A DNA stretch of 64,000 bases, taken from Chara braunii (lineage: Eukaryota; Streptophyta; Charophyceae; Charales; Characeae). The position numbers and the translations under genes were made by a program. The DNA lies in the NCBI GenBank assembly GCA_003427395.1, contig BFEA01000163.1, positions 780,636 to 844,635 of the forward strand. The letters run 5' to 3'. The notes beneath the pieces were generated by a model. The model saw only the letters and a program-made list of their open reading frames with translations. It ran no database searches and was not told where the DNA came from. Shown here piece after piece: positions 1 through 11,839 of the stretch; the stretch's first letter is position 1, and every line of letters starts with the position of its first letter.

Positions 1-365
1 AAATGATGATTAACTCTTGTTTTATCCATTTCCTCACTCCCATATGAAGCGCTTCTTCTCCCTTTGTGTTTTCATGCATTTGGGTGAGCTACGCTCACTT
101 TTCTCTCACTTTCTCTCCACTTCTTCACTTGGGTGCAAATCATAATTTTTGTCCTTGCTTATTCTAGTGTTTAGATGATGATTAATTCTTGTTTTCTCAA
201 TTTTTTCACTCCCTTTTGAATCGTCACTTTTCCCGTTGTGATTTCATGCATTTGGGTGAGTTAGACTCACTTTTTTCTCTCTTTTTCTCCACTTTTACAC
301 TTAGGTGCAAATCGCAACTTTTGTCCTTGTCCATGTTTGTTCTAGTGTTTGGATGGTTCCTCTCA
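1..365 (+). repeat. 172-bp satellite (family A), left arm, about two units
   Basis: The block starting TGATGATTAACTCTTG at position 4 recurs at 176 as TGATGATTAATTCTTG, a period of 172 bp. It shares segments such as CATGCATTTGGGTGAG and a CTCACTTT-rich stretch between units. The reverse complement of the same family makes up 6356-7340. The array probably continues left of the window. Short ORFs over it are by-products of repeat composition. Confidence 0.85.
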
Positions 366-655
366 ACTCTCACATGAGGACATTTCGTTTCGTGCTTGAT
401 TGTATTCATGAGCCATAAACATGTGTTTAAACAAGTCTCACTCACATGCATGGCTCAACTCTCACATGAGGACATTTCGTTTCGTGTTTGGATGTATTCA
501 TGAGCCACAAGCATGTGTTTGAGCAAGTCTCACTCACATGCATGACTCAACTCTCACATAATGACATTCCGGTTCATGTTTGAGGACATTCGTGGGTTTC
601 AAGCATGTGTTTGAGCAAGCCTCACTCACATGCATGACTCATCCCTCACTTAATA
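366..655 (+). repeat. 92-bp tandem repeat joining satellite A to the 80-bp array
   Basis: Three units share CTCAACTCTCACATGAGGAC and ATGTGTTTGAGCAAG, recurring near 375, 468 and 560. The unit length (92-93 bp) matches the inverted array at 4920-6355 better than the 80-bp array that follows, so it looks like the ancestral unit length of satellite B. Confidence 0.75.
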
Positions 656-659
656 GTAT

Positions 660-3600
660 TCCGATTAACACTTGGATGCTCTTCTACTCACGTGCATGTG
701 CTTTCACTTGTTCAACCTTCACCTTGTCCAGATCACGCCTTTGGTTGTATTTCGATTCACACTTGGTTGTCCTTCCACTCATGTATATGTGTTTTCTCTA
801 CTCTCACTCTCACTTGTCAAAGTCCATGTTTTTGGTAGTGTTCCGATTCTTACCTGGTTGTTCAACTTCCCATGTGCCTGTGCTTTCGCTCTCACTTGAC
901 GAGTTCATGCTCTTCGTAGTGTTCCGGTTCTCATTTGGCAGATCAATTTTTCATGTGTATGTGTTTTGTCTCATCTGCTCAAGTTCATACTCTTGGTAGT
1001 GTTCCGGTTCTCATTTGGTTGTTCAACTTCTCATATGTATGTGTTTTCGAGAATCTTGTCAAATTCATATTCTTGGTAGTGTTTCGGTTCTCATTTGGTT
1101 GTTCAACTTCTCATATGTATGTGTTTTCTCTCATCTTGTCAAGTTCATACTCTTGGTAGTGTTCAGGTTCTCATTTGGCTGTTCAAAATTTATCATGTGT
1201 ATGTGTTTTCTCTCATCTTGTCAAGTTCATACTCTTGGTAGTATTCCGGTTTTCATTTGGCTGTTCAACTTCTCATGTGTATGTGTTTTCTCTCATCTTG
1301 TCAAGTTCATACTCTTAGTAGTGTCTCGGTTCTTACTTGCTTGTTCAACTTCTCATGTGCTTGTACTTTCACTCTCACTTGTCAAGTTCATGCTCTTCGT
1401 AGTGTTCCGGTTCTCACTTAACTGTTCAATTTCTCATGTGTATGTACTTTCACTACTCTCACCCTCATCTTGTCAAGTTCCTGTTTTGGTAGAGTTCCGG
1501 TTCTCATTTGGTTGTAAAACTTCTCATGTGTATGTGCTCTCTCTCATCTTGTCAAGTTCATACTCTTAGTAGTGTCTCGGCTCTCACTTGGTTGTTCAAC
1601 TTTTCATGTGTTTGTGCTTTCACTCTCACTTGTCAAGTTCATCCTCTTGGTAGTGTTCCGGTTCTCACTTAGCTGTTCAACTTCTCATGTGTATGTGNTT
1701 CATGTGTTTGTGCTTTCACTCTCACTTGTCAAGTTCATCCTCTTGGTAGTGTTCCGGTTCTCACTTAGCTGTTCAACTTCTCATGTGTATGTGTTTTCTC
1801 TCATCTTGTCAAGTTCATACTCATGATAGTGTTCCGGTTCTCATTTGGTTGTTCAACTTCTTATGTGTATGTGTTTTCCCTCATCTTGTGAAGTTCATAC
1901 TCTTGGTAGTGTTCCGGTTCTGGTTTGGTTGTTCAACTTCTCATGTCTATGTGTTTTCTCTCATCTTGTCAAGTTCATACTTTTGGTAGTGTTCCGATTC
2001 TCATTTGGCTGTTCAACTTCTCATATGTGCTTTCTCTCATCTTGTCAAGTTCATACTCTTAGTAGTGTCCCGGTTCTTACTTGGCTGTTCAACTTCTCAT
2101 GTGCTTGTGTTTTCACTCTCACTTGTCAAGTTCATGCTTTTGGTAGTGTTCTGGTTCTTACTTAGCTGTTCAACTTCTCATTTGTATATGCTTTCACTAC
2201 TCTCACCCTCATCTTGTCAAGTTCATGCTTTGGTAGAGTTCCGGTTCTCATTTGGTTGTTCAACTTCTCATGTGTATGTGCTTTCTCTCATCTTGTCAAG
2301 TTCATACTCTTAATAGTGTCCCGGTTCTTACTTGGTTGTTCAACTTCTCATGTGTTTGTGCTTTCACTCTCACTTGTCAAGTTCATGCCCTTGGTAGTTT
2401 TCCGGTTCTCACTTAGTTGTTCAATTTCTCATGTGTATGTGTTTTTACTACTCTCACCCTCATCTTGTCAAGTTCATGCTTTGGTATTGTTTCGGTTCTC
2501 ATTTGGTTGTTCAACTTCTCATGTGTATGTGTTTTCTCTGATCTTGTCAAGTTCATACTCTTAGTAGTGTCCCGGTTCTCACTTGGCTGTTCAACTCCTC
2601 ATGTGCTTGTGCTTTCACTCTCACTTGTCAAGTTCATGCTTTTGGTAGTGTTCTGGTTCTTACTTAGTTGTTCAACTTCTCATTTGTATATGCTTTCACT
2701 ACTCTCACCCTCACCTTGTCAAGTTCATGCTTTGGTAGAGTTCTGGTTCTCATTTGGCTGTTCAACTTCTCATGTGTATGTGTTTTCTCTCATCTTGTCA
2801 AGTTCATACTCTTAGTAGTGTCCCGGTTCTCACTTGGCTGTTCAACTTCTCATGTGCTTGTGCTTTCACTCTCACTTGTCAAGTTCATGCTCTTGGTAGT
2901 TTTTCGGTTCTCACTTAGTTGTTCAACTTCTCATCTATATGTGTTCTTACTACTCTCACCCTCATCTTGTCAAGTTCATGCTTTGGTATAGTTCCGGTTC
3001 TCATTTGGTTGTAAAACTTCTCATGTGTATGTGCTCTCTCTCATCTTGTCAAGTTCATACTCTTAGTAGTGTCTCGGTTCTCACTTGGTTGTTCAACTTT
3101 TCATGTGTTTGTGCTTTCACTCTCACTTGTCAAGTTCATCCTCTTGGTAGTGTTCCGGTTCTCACTTAGCTGTTCAACTTCTCATGTGTATGTGCTTTCT
3201 CTCATCTTGTCAAGTTCATACTCTTGGTAGTGCTCCGATTTTTAATTGGCTGTTCAACTTCTCATGTGTATGTGTTTTTTCTCATCTTGTCAAGGTCATA
3301 CTCTTGGTAGTGCTCCGGTTCTCAATTGGTTGTTCAACTTCTCATGTGTATGTGCTTTCACCATCATCTTGTCAAGTTCATGCTCTTAGTAGTGTTCCGG
3401 TTCTCATTTGGTTGTTCGGCTTCTCATATGTATGTGTTTTCTCTACTCTTACTCTCTTCTTGTCAAGTTCATGACTTAGTAGTATTCCGGTTCTCATTTG
3501 GTTGTTCAACTTTTCATGTATATGTGCTTTCTCTCATCTTATGAAGTTCATACTCTTGGTAGTATTCCGATTCACACTTGGTTCTCGTTTCACTCATGTG

Positions 3601-4255
3601 TATGTGCTTTCTCTACTCTCACTCTCACTTGTCAAAGTTCATGCTCTTGGTAGTGTTCCGATTCTTTCTTGGCTGTTAAACTTCTCATGTGTTTGTGCTT
3701 TCACTCTCACTTGTCAAGTTCGTGCTCGTGGTAGTATTCCGGTTCTCACTTAGCTGTTCAACTTCTCATATGCTTGTGCTCTCACTCTCACTTGTTAAGT
3801 TCGTACTCATGGTAGTGTTCCGGTTCTCACTTAGCTGTTCAACTTCTCATGTGTTTGTGCTTTCATTCTCACTTGTCAAGTTCGTGCTCATGATAGTATT
3901 CCGGTTCTCACTTAGTTTTTCAACTTCTCATGTGCTTGTGCTTTCACTTTCACTTGTCAAGTTCGTGGTCTTGGTAGTGTTCCGGTTCTCACTTGGTTGT
4001 TCAACTTCTCATGTGTTTGTGCTCTCACATTCTCATCTTGTCAAGTTCATGTTCTTGGTAGTATCTCGGTTCGCATTTAGTTGTTCAACTTCTTATGTTT
4101 TTGTGCTTTTACTACTCATACTCTCATCTTGTCAGGTTCATGTTCTTGGTAGTGTTCCGGTTCTCACTTGGTTGTTCTACTCCTCATGTGCATATGATTT
4201 CACTACTCACCCTCTCATGTTGTCAAGATCATGTCTTTGGTAGTGTTCCGTTTCA
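660..4255 (+). repeat. 80-bp satellite B array with higher-order structure
   Basis: About 43 units of roughly 80 bp fill the interval. Each carries TTGTTCAACTTCTCATGTG, a CTTGTCAAGTTCAT segment and GGTAGTGTTCCGGTTCTCA. Between about 1310 and 3060 three unit types alternate: a TCTCTCATCTTGTC type, a TTTCACTCTCACTTGTC type, and a longer type with ACTACTCTCACCCTCATC. This gives a higher-order period near 252 bp. Because 80 is not a multiple of three and stops are rare in the unit, long hydrophobic open frames appear in all phases; I do not regard them as genes. An isolated n lies at 1698, where the unit pattern is interrupted, probably an assembly join. Confidence 0.92.
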
Positions 4256-4336
4256 CACTTGGCTGCTACTATTGTGGGATGGGTGACCGACATTTGGCTG
4301 CTACTACGGGATGATGGTTTAATTAGCACTAGTTGC

Positions 4337-4378
<42 letters not shown>

Positions 4379-4915
4379 TCCATCACTTGGCAAATAACGA
4401 ACCCTTCACCCTTCACTTGTTACATTGTCAGGGAACGAACGGTAAAAAAAACTTGTCCTCACTTCGCGGAGAAAGAGGGCAAGGGAGGGGTTGTCGGTCC
4501 CTTGTTCCGCCAAGAGGGAAAAAGGAAAGGCACGTGAGCAATTGAGAGGGGTCAAGACTGAAAAAAGACTAGATCAAGTTGATAATTGAAGCAAAGTCGG
4601 TTTGACTGAACCATTTTCCCGACTGCATGACTACGAGAAGAGGATGGACTGATTGACGAAAGGAAGGAGAACAAAGAGAAGCCAAAGAAAAAGAAAAGTT
4701 AGGCATGTGTGAAGGGCTATGTGTTGACCCCAATGGGGGATTGTATCGATCTTTGCTTTTGCGTGGGATTGTGCAGGTAAGTAAAGGCTTGGGATGCCTT
4801 AAGTGGGACCGGGCCGGATCATCATCATCAGCAGCAGCAACAATAGTCATAGTAAAGAAATCAGTCCTCTTTCTTTACTTCCTACTTATCACGTTCGATT
4901 AGAACACGGGGTCCT
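4256..4915. other. Spacer at the centre of the satellite inverted repeat
   Basis: This is the only non-satellite stretch in the first 7.3 kb. It contains a (TC)n tract at 4339-4375, a short TCA/GCA trinucleotide run near 4818-4842 and no convincing gene. Open frames here are short and low in complexity. Confidence 0.7.
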
Positions 4916-6355
4916 GCTAGGCCACGTATGTGTCATGTCGATTGACTAGGGAGGATTCAGATTATTCGCAAGTGCAAGGAAGGGACAATGCACGAGTATT
5001 GCAAGGGGAAACATAAACATTCCAGAAGTTGAACAGCTAGGGAGGGACCGGATCATCACCAAGTGCATGAAATTGACAAGGGAAAAGGGTGACTAGCGAA
5101 AACACATGCATATGACTAGTGAAACAGCCAAGGATGAATCGGACTATCACCAAGTGCATGAAACTGACAAGGCAAGAGTGTGACTAGTCAGGACACATGA
5201 ATATGACTAGTGGAACAGACAAAGATGAACCAGACATCAATTTGGCAAAACAATGGTGTGACTAGTGAGAACTCATTCATATCACTAGTGGAACAGCCAA
5301 GGATGAATCAAATTATTACCAAGTGCATGAACTTGACAAAACGAGAATGTGACTAGTGATAACACATGCATATGGCTAGTGGAACAGCCAAGGGTGACTC
5401 GGATTATCACGAAGTGTGTGAAATTGACAAAGCAAAAATATGACTAGTGAGAACACATGCATATGAGTAGTGAAACAGCCAAGTGTGAATCGGACTATCA
5501 CCAAGTGTGTCAAATGACCAAAGCAAGAGTATGATTAGTGAGAACACATGCATATAAGTACTGGAACAGCCAAGGAGAAATCGGACTATCACCAAGTGTG
5601 TGAAATGACCAAAGCAAGAGCATGACTAGTAAGAACACATGCATATGAGTAGTGGAACAGCCAAGGAAAAATCGGACTGTCACCAAGTGTGCGAAATTAC
5701 CAAAGCAAGAGTATGACTAGTGAGAACACATGCATATGAGTAGTGGAACTGCCAAGGAGAAATCGGACTATCACCAAGTGTGTGAAATGACCAATGCAAG
5801 AGTACGATTAGTGAGAACACATGCATATGAGTAGTGGAACAACGAAGGGTGAATCGAACTATCACCAAGTGTGTGAAATGACTAAAGCAAGAGTATGACT
5901 AGCGAGAACACATGCATATGAGTAGTGGAACAGCCAAGGAGAAATCGGACTATCACCAAGTGTGTGAAATGACCAAAGCAAGAGTATGACTAGTGAGAAC
6001 ACATGCATATGAGTAGTGGAACAGCCAAGGAGAAATCNAATCGGACTATCACCAAGTGTGTGAAATGACCAAAGCAAGAGTATGACTAGTGAGAACACAT
6101 GCATATGAGTAGTGGAACAGCCAAGGAGAAATCAGACTATCACCAAGTGTGTGAGATGATCAAAGCAAGAGTATGACTAGTGAGAACACATGCATATGAG
6201 TAGTGGAACAACCAAGGTGAAATCGAACTGTCACCAAGTGTGTGAAATGATCAAAGCAAGAGTACAATTAGTGAGAACACATGCATATGAGTAGTGAAAC
6301 AGCCAAGGATGAATCGGACTATCCCCAAGTATGTGAAATGGACAAAGCAAGAGTA
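4916..6355 (-). repeat. 92-bp satellite B array, right arm, inverted
   Basis: About fifteen units of 92 bp contain GAACACATGCATATGAGTAG, TGGAACAGCCAAGGAGAAATC and TATCACCAAGTGTGTGAAAT. Reverse-complemented, the unit aligns with the left-arm unit: both contain a TATG.ATGTGTTCTC-like block, CATACTCTTG, and a CTTGGCTGTTC.ACT.CTC end. It is thus the same family in opposite orientation. The last nine units are nearly identical, while units at 4920-5400 are more divergent. A single n at 6038 sits at a partial unit duplication. Confidence 0.88.
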
Positions 6356-7340
6356 AAAGATCATCCAAACAATAAAACAAACACAAACAAAAGTTGTTAT
6401 TTATCACTAAATGAAGGAATTGAGAGAAAGTGAGAGGAGAGTGAGTTTCATGCATGAAATCACAAGATGGGAAGTGGACATTAACATGGGAGTGAATAAA
6501 TGGATTAAACAAGAGGAAAACATTATCAAAACACTAAAACAAGCACAAACAAGAGTTGCAATTTGCTACTAAATAAAGAAATTGAGATAAAGTGAAAGGA
6601 GAGTGAGTGAAAATCACTGTCATGCATGAAATCATAATATGGGAAGTGACGATTCACATGGGAGTGAAGAAATGGACTAAACAAGAGGAAAATATCATCA
6701 AATCACTAGAACAAGCATAAACAAGAGTTGCGATTTGCTACTAAGTGAAAAAATTGAGAGAAAGTGATAGGAGAGTGAGTTTCATGCATGAAATCACAAG
6801 ATGGGAAGTGGCGATTCACATGGGAGTGGTGAAACAGACTAAACAAGAGGAAAACATCATCAAAACACTAGAACAAACACAAACAAGAGTTGCAATTTGC
6901 TACTAAGTGAAGAAATGGAAAGAAAGTGAGAGGAGAGTGGGTGAAACTCACTCTACTGCATAAAATCACAAGATGGGAAGTGACGATTCACATGGGAGTG
7001 AAGAAATGGGCTAAACAAGAGGAAAACATCATCAAAACACTAAAACAAGCACAAACAAGAGTTGTGATTTGCTATTAAGTAAAGAAATGGAGAGACAGTG
7101 AGTGGAGAGTGAGTGAAACTCACTCTTATGCATGAAATCACAAGATGGGAAATGTTGATTCACATGGAAGTGAAGAAATGGGTTAAGCAAGATGGAAACA
7201 TCATCAAAACACTAAAACAAACACAAACAAGAGTTGCAATTTGCTACTAAGTGAAGAAATGGAAAGAAAGTGAGAGGAGAGTGAGTGAAACTCACTCTTA
7301 TGCATGCACAAACAAGATGGGAACTGGCGATTTACACGGA
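6356..7340 (-). repeat. 172-bp satellite A array, right arm, inverted
   Basis: Units beginning AAGAGGAAAACATCATCAAA recur near 6511, 6683, 6843, 7016 and 7188. The reverse complement matches the left-end block at 1-365 (ACTCTTGTTT, CACTCCCATGTGAA, ATTTCATGCAT). This outer array closes the inverted repeat. Confidence 0.88.
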
Positions 7341-7479
7341 AGTGTACAGTGAGCCCATGGGGAGACCATTACTAACGAAAAAAACTCCTACCATCTACTT
7401 TAAGTTTTGGAAAGTGTTTATGGAGAGAGAGAAGATAAGGGAAAATACCAAGAGGAAGTGGGGGAGCATGGAGAAGTAG

Positions 7480-7570
7480 GAGAAGAGGAATGAGAATAAA
7501 GAATAAGAAGAAGAAGAAAAAGGAGAAGGGGGAGAAGAAGAAGAAGAAGGAGAAGAAGAAGAAGATTATC
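7480..7570. repeat. Purine-rich GAA/AAG tract
   Basis: A nearly pure GA-strand tract (AGAAGAAGAAGAAAAAGG-like) follows the satellite edge. It has no coding value. Confidence 0.85.
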
Positions 7571-8036
7571 CTTCTTTTCACTCACCTCCTTTAGTATCTT
7601 GGAGTTGAAGTATCAATCTTGGTGATGCTTTCTCCTTCACTTCGCTATGACTCTCTTCTTCCTCAAGCCCTTTTCACTCCTCCTCGTCAGTTCCTTCGAC
7701 GGCAAGTTCCTACCAATGTGGTTATAGAGTCCTCCCCTCTAAGAGGGCTAATGAGACTCCTTCTAGCCTTTCCTCCTTCCTCTCAGCCTGAGGGCTATGG
7801 CGGATCACCTCCTTAGGCCACCCTCACTACCACCAGCCTCTAGAGCTTTTCACACTAGTCCACAGTCTCCTCTAAGCTCCCAAACTGACGGGGGTTCCCC
7901 TCTCCTTACTCCAAGTGAGAGAAGTGTTCTTTTGAGCTCATTTGGGCAGCATGGGCACTCCTCATGCAAACGTGAGTAAGGCGGGATGCTCCCTCAGTTT
8001 ATGTAGGCTGAAACCGGAGTACCGGTCAGCCTATGA
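7571..8036. other. No recognisable gene
   Basis: A pyrimidine-leaning stretch with only short open frames. It may be the 5' portion of the dispersed repeat that follows, but it has no counterpart upstream of copy B at 21362. Confidence 0.4.
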
Positions 8037-9765
8037 GCCTCCCCAAGTACCTCAAAGTGAACCGAGGTACCCCCAAGGCAAAAACTCACCACTATGTCCC
8101 TCCAGGTGTACCCGGGCCTTATTTTGGTCAAGTACATGCAACCCGAATGGTTGGTACCAACTCGGATTGCCTCTTGGCTTCCTTCAGCCTCCTTTTCTTT
8201 TTCAAAATGTTGGTCCTTTGAGTCCAAATGCCCAAGGGGCAGCCTCACTTGACAGAAAAAAGCCTCGCGGACCTTTTTCTCGATTTTTTCAGTTTCTACC
8301 CCATTTTTGGTAGGCCGACGTATTTTTTCATGCCTCGGTGCTATTTCAACCTTGGATCTGACTGAGATCCAAGACCAACAATATTCCGAGCTACCCCTTG
8401 GTGATCCTTGCTTCAAATTTGAGCCTCTAAGCTCACTTTTGCAATTTTTTTTGCATTTGGCCCCCCGTTTAGGCCAAATGCACAATTTTTTTTTTGTCTC
8501 TTTTCATGTTGGGCTGCCAACTCATTCCGGAGTTGGCCGTTTGAGTTGACCTCCTAAAAAACGGCCATATTCCCTCCTCCATTGATCTAAATCTCAGATC
8601 CACGGCCCAAAACAAAACCGAACATTTTTACTTTGTATTTTCTCTCAATTTTCTCTTTTTAATTAAGATTTTGCAGAGATATTGCTCCAAAGGTCATATC
8701 TCTGCAATCCGGATTGCCCTCCACTAAATGTGGAGGGATGAGGTCAGAGTGGCGACTTGCCAGTCCCAATAGGCCAGCACATTCTCCTCTATTTTTTTTC
8801 TCCCCCTTTGTCTCATTCTTCCTTCATTTTCTTTCATTTTTGTTTTCTTTTATTTTATTTATGATGTGACAAGTGTCAAGTGGGTGTTGAATCTTTTTCT
8901 AGGCCATGGATCCTCATTTGTGGCCAGATTCAGATAGAAGTTAACCGTTATATCTCGGATTACAATAATGAAACCCCCATACTTAAGGAGCCTTCATTTT
9001 ATCTTCGTTGGTCTCAATTTTTGGACCCCCTTTGCTCCGTTTCCTTTTTGCTAGTCTTTTTCTTATGATGAGCCCATTGGGCTCTTATTTTCTCATGCCT
9101 AGCTAGTCCGAGATATCTCGGACTGCTGGGCAACCCTTCCATCATCATTATTTTGCTTTATTTTCTCTCACGGTTCTCCCACTTGATCTCACAAGTGTTT
9201 GCACTAATGGTGCTAATATTTTCCACCGTCATCTCGACGGTGCTGTCTGCTTTGCGTGACCAGTCCTTATGTTGCTTCATGGTTCCCTTGTGACATCTCA
9301 AGTCCCTGCCACTTTCGTCGTACTAGTTCCATTTTTTTATCCCGCCTGTAATCCCCCCAGCGCATGTCCCATTTTTCAAAAAAAAAAATTTTGTCCATTT
9401 AGTACCCGGCATCGTCCCGGGTGTCGTCCCATTTTTATTTTAGGACCTTCTTGTCCTTGTAAGTTCCAATATCCCCTCCTCAAGTGCCCCATGTGTGCCG
9501 ATTATTCTTGGTCGCGAGATCTCATCTCACGGTTGTCGTTTACTGTCTCTATTTGCCTCATGCCGAAATTAGTTTTTTCTAGTCTTTTGGGCTTCCCATG
9601 GCTCATTTTTCCCTTGGCCTAGGCATCCTTATGCAGTCTGTTATTTCGGACTGCAACTGTAGCCATTTTCCTAGTCCCAAAGCCCCACAACTTTCCCCAA
9701 GTTGAAAGAAAATGAAGTGCTCAATTTTCAAGTGCATCCGGACATAATATTGGCTCCGGATACGG
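8037..9765 (+). repeat. Dispersed repeat, copy A
   Basis: This noncoding block aligns collinearly with 21362-23115. Shared landmarks are CCCCAAG...AAGTGAACC, the AAGTACATGCA region, CCGGAGTTG.CCG, AACGGCCATAT, CAGTCCCAATAGGCC, TTTCTAGGCC and two palindromic GTCCG/CGGAC motifs. The divergence is substantial, so the copies are old. A perfect 20-bp palindrome lies at 9105-9124. No protein domain is visible. Identity is unknown; it could be a large non-autonomous LTR-type element or a decayed internal region. Confidence 0.7.
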
Positions 9766-10072
9766 CTACGTCATCTCATCCTTCTTCCTCTGTGAGCGGG
9801 TTCCACACCCTTTCTACCCATAAAAATGATAGCGCAGATGCAATCCCCTTCCCTACCTAGTCGCAAGTCGTTCCTCTCCACTGATTTCTCGTCGCCAAGG
9901 TCATTTTTATTCCTTTTCCAAGCCTTCTTGGTTTCCATGTCTTAAACATCCGATTGCTTAAGCTTTGTTCCCTAGCCATGCTTGTCCCCTGCACTATGCC
10001 GACCACCCATATCGTTCCTTCTCCCGGACTCATTCCTCAAAAGTTACAGTCCTCAATTGCATCAGCTTCCTC
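9766..10072. other. No recognisable feature
   Basis: Pyrimidine-rich sequence between the dispersed repeat and the minus-strand ORF. I see nothing assignable here. Confidence 0.4.
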
Positions 10073-10860
10073 CTAATCGGTGAGATCGTCCTGTTCCTCA
10101 TACCATAGGTCCTTCAGCCCATCCAGAAACATCTCCCCTACTACTACATTCCTATAGATTATTTTCCAATGGACGGGACTTGGGACAAACACCTCATCCA
10201 TGCTGAGATAGTTTAATATTCCGGTTAGCTCCCTTGCCCAATTCTCTTCGAAGGCCCCCCTTTCGTTCGATAGACGGAAGAAGTCTTGTCGAGCGTCTTG
10301 GTACAGCCCAAGGTTCGTCATGGACTGGCATATCCGCACCAGCCTACTCCGGGTCCTGAAGACCGCGTCCACTAAGAACGGAGGCACGGTACATCTCATC
10401 GCCTCGAGTGGCCGCCTAACATTCCCTCTATCACCGAGTTTTACCCTCACATTTATCTTGTCCATCTCCATTTCTTCCTGCTGACGTGCCGCCCACACAA
10501 CTTCCTGTTCTGCCCGCCTAAACAAGTCATACGGAACCATCCCTAATGCCAAGTCCACAACCATGACATTCTCTCCTTCCTTGGGCTTCCACGGTCCCCC
10601 GAAACTCCAGATCTATCAAGTTTGGCATTAGCCGGGTTAGGCTGACCTTGATCCACAATGTTTTTATCCAAAGGAAGGCGTCCCCTTCGCCCAACATCAC
10701 GGTTTGGTATGCCGGCTCTAGATCTGTTCAGATCCCTTCTTCCGGCAGAACGACGGATACCCCGTCCTTAACATCTATTGGCATTTCCGATCCGCCAGAA
10801 TAGATTGGGGACAATAGCCACCACGCCATCTTGGTTCAAACACCCGATCCCTGTTTTTTA
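10073..10860 (-). pseudogene. Unrecognised protein fragment, frameshifted
   Basis: The minus strand has an open 163-codon frame at 10564-10073. It reads in frame further upstream (GPWKPKEGENV precedes its first Met), so the ATG at 10564 is probably internal. A second frame at about 10860-10600 (WLLSPIYSGGSEMP, then LWIKVSLTRLMPNLIDL) looks like the preceding part, separated by a one-base shift and carrying one stop. The protein is mixed helical and polar, with DLFRRAEQEVVWAARQQEE and an acidic end. I recognise no family. Flanking repeats on both sides make a decayed transposon ORF likely. Confidence 0.45.
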
Positions 10861-11280
10861 CAATCAAGCACCGACCCCGGTTATCGGGTTCGATCAGCCT
10901 ACATCGTGGATGAGAATATTTCAGACCCCTCATCCAAGTCTGGCCTAATTTACATCCCCATTATTAAATTCTAATCTCCCCCCAGGTACCCATAACTGGT
11001 CCCCTTTCACCCAAGCTCATTCTCTTGGTTCCTTTCAAGGCTGACCTTTATCTCTTCCTCTCGTGGTGCGGACTTAGAGGGGGGTGATAATAAACTAGAA
11101 CCTTAGCCTGACCCAACAACTCATATCTCAATCACTTTTACAGAGGAGGATACAAAATGTGCAAAACTCAGGCAATCTCACATACAGGCACGATTATCTC
11201 CTCACCGGCCTCTTTCCAAAGTGGTCTCTCCACTTTTACCGTCAGTAGAGTTTTATCACGTACCTCAAGCATTGCTCAAC
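10861..11280. other. No recognisable feature
   Basis: Unique-looking pyrimidine-rich sequence with no gene or repeat that I can support. Confidence 0.35.
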
Positions 11281-11370
11281 CGTCGTGAGCGCGGTACCTC
11301 AACTCCGGCACAGGGTATTACCTCTCTCCTGTGTGTCCGATAAGCGGAGAGCGGGCAAAATTCAACGTCG

Positions 11371-11500
11371 TTCAACCCGTTTAACGGGCCCGGGAATCCC
11401 CGTTGAATCCCGTTTAACGCAAAAACGGACCCGTTTAACGGGTCCGGGAATCCCCGTTGAATCTCGTTTAACGCAAAAACGGGGGTATCCCGTTAAATTC
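11371..11500 (+). repeat. Short tandem duplication, unit about 60 bp
   Basis: The block CCCGTTTAACGGGYCCGGGA followed by ATCCCCGTTGAAT and CGTTTAACGCAAAAACGG occurs twice in a row and starts a third time. CCCGTTTAACGGG is a near-perfect inverted repeat inside each unit. Confidence 0.8.
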
Positions 11501-11770
11501 CGAAAAACGAATTGGGCGCGTTGGGCCTCGGACATGTGGCCCTACGAGCCCAAACACTCAAACTGGAAAAAAAACAAAAATTTACGCGCCCCCCCAAAAC
11601 CCCCCCTATGGCCCCGCCCATCGGACTTTAATGAAGGCCATGCGAGCGGGACGACCCCCAGGCCTGCCACACACCCCTGGCCACGAACCTCCCCATCCCC
11701 CCCCCCGTTCTGCTGGGAATAAACAACGAAACCCCCCATGGGCCCGATCCAGCTCGCCACCAACAACCCC

Positions 11771-11839
11771 NNNNNNNNNNNNNNNNNNNNNNNNNNNNNN
11801 NNNNNNNNNNNNNNNNNNNNNNNNNNNNNNNNNNNNNNN
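11771..11839. other. Assembly gap (69 N)
   Basis: A run of 69 N followed directly by a (CA)n tract. The open frames drawn across it are artefacts. Confidence 0.98.

Noticed and set aside
660-4255. CRISPR-like array
   Set aside because: Units are diverged along their whole length, with no constant repeat and unique spacer alternation, in a eukaryotic context without cas genes.
580-4286. Many long hydrophobic ORFs (up to 184 codons) repeating SFGCSTSHVYVFSL-like words
   Set aside because: They follow the 80-bp satellite unit, occur in several phases at once, and lack start or stop conservation.
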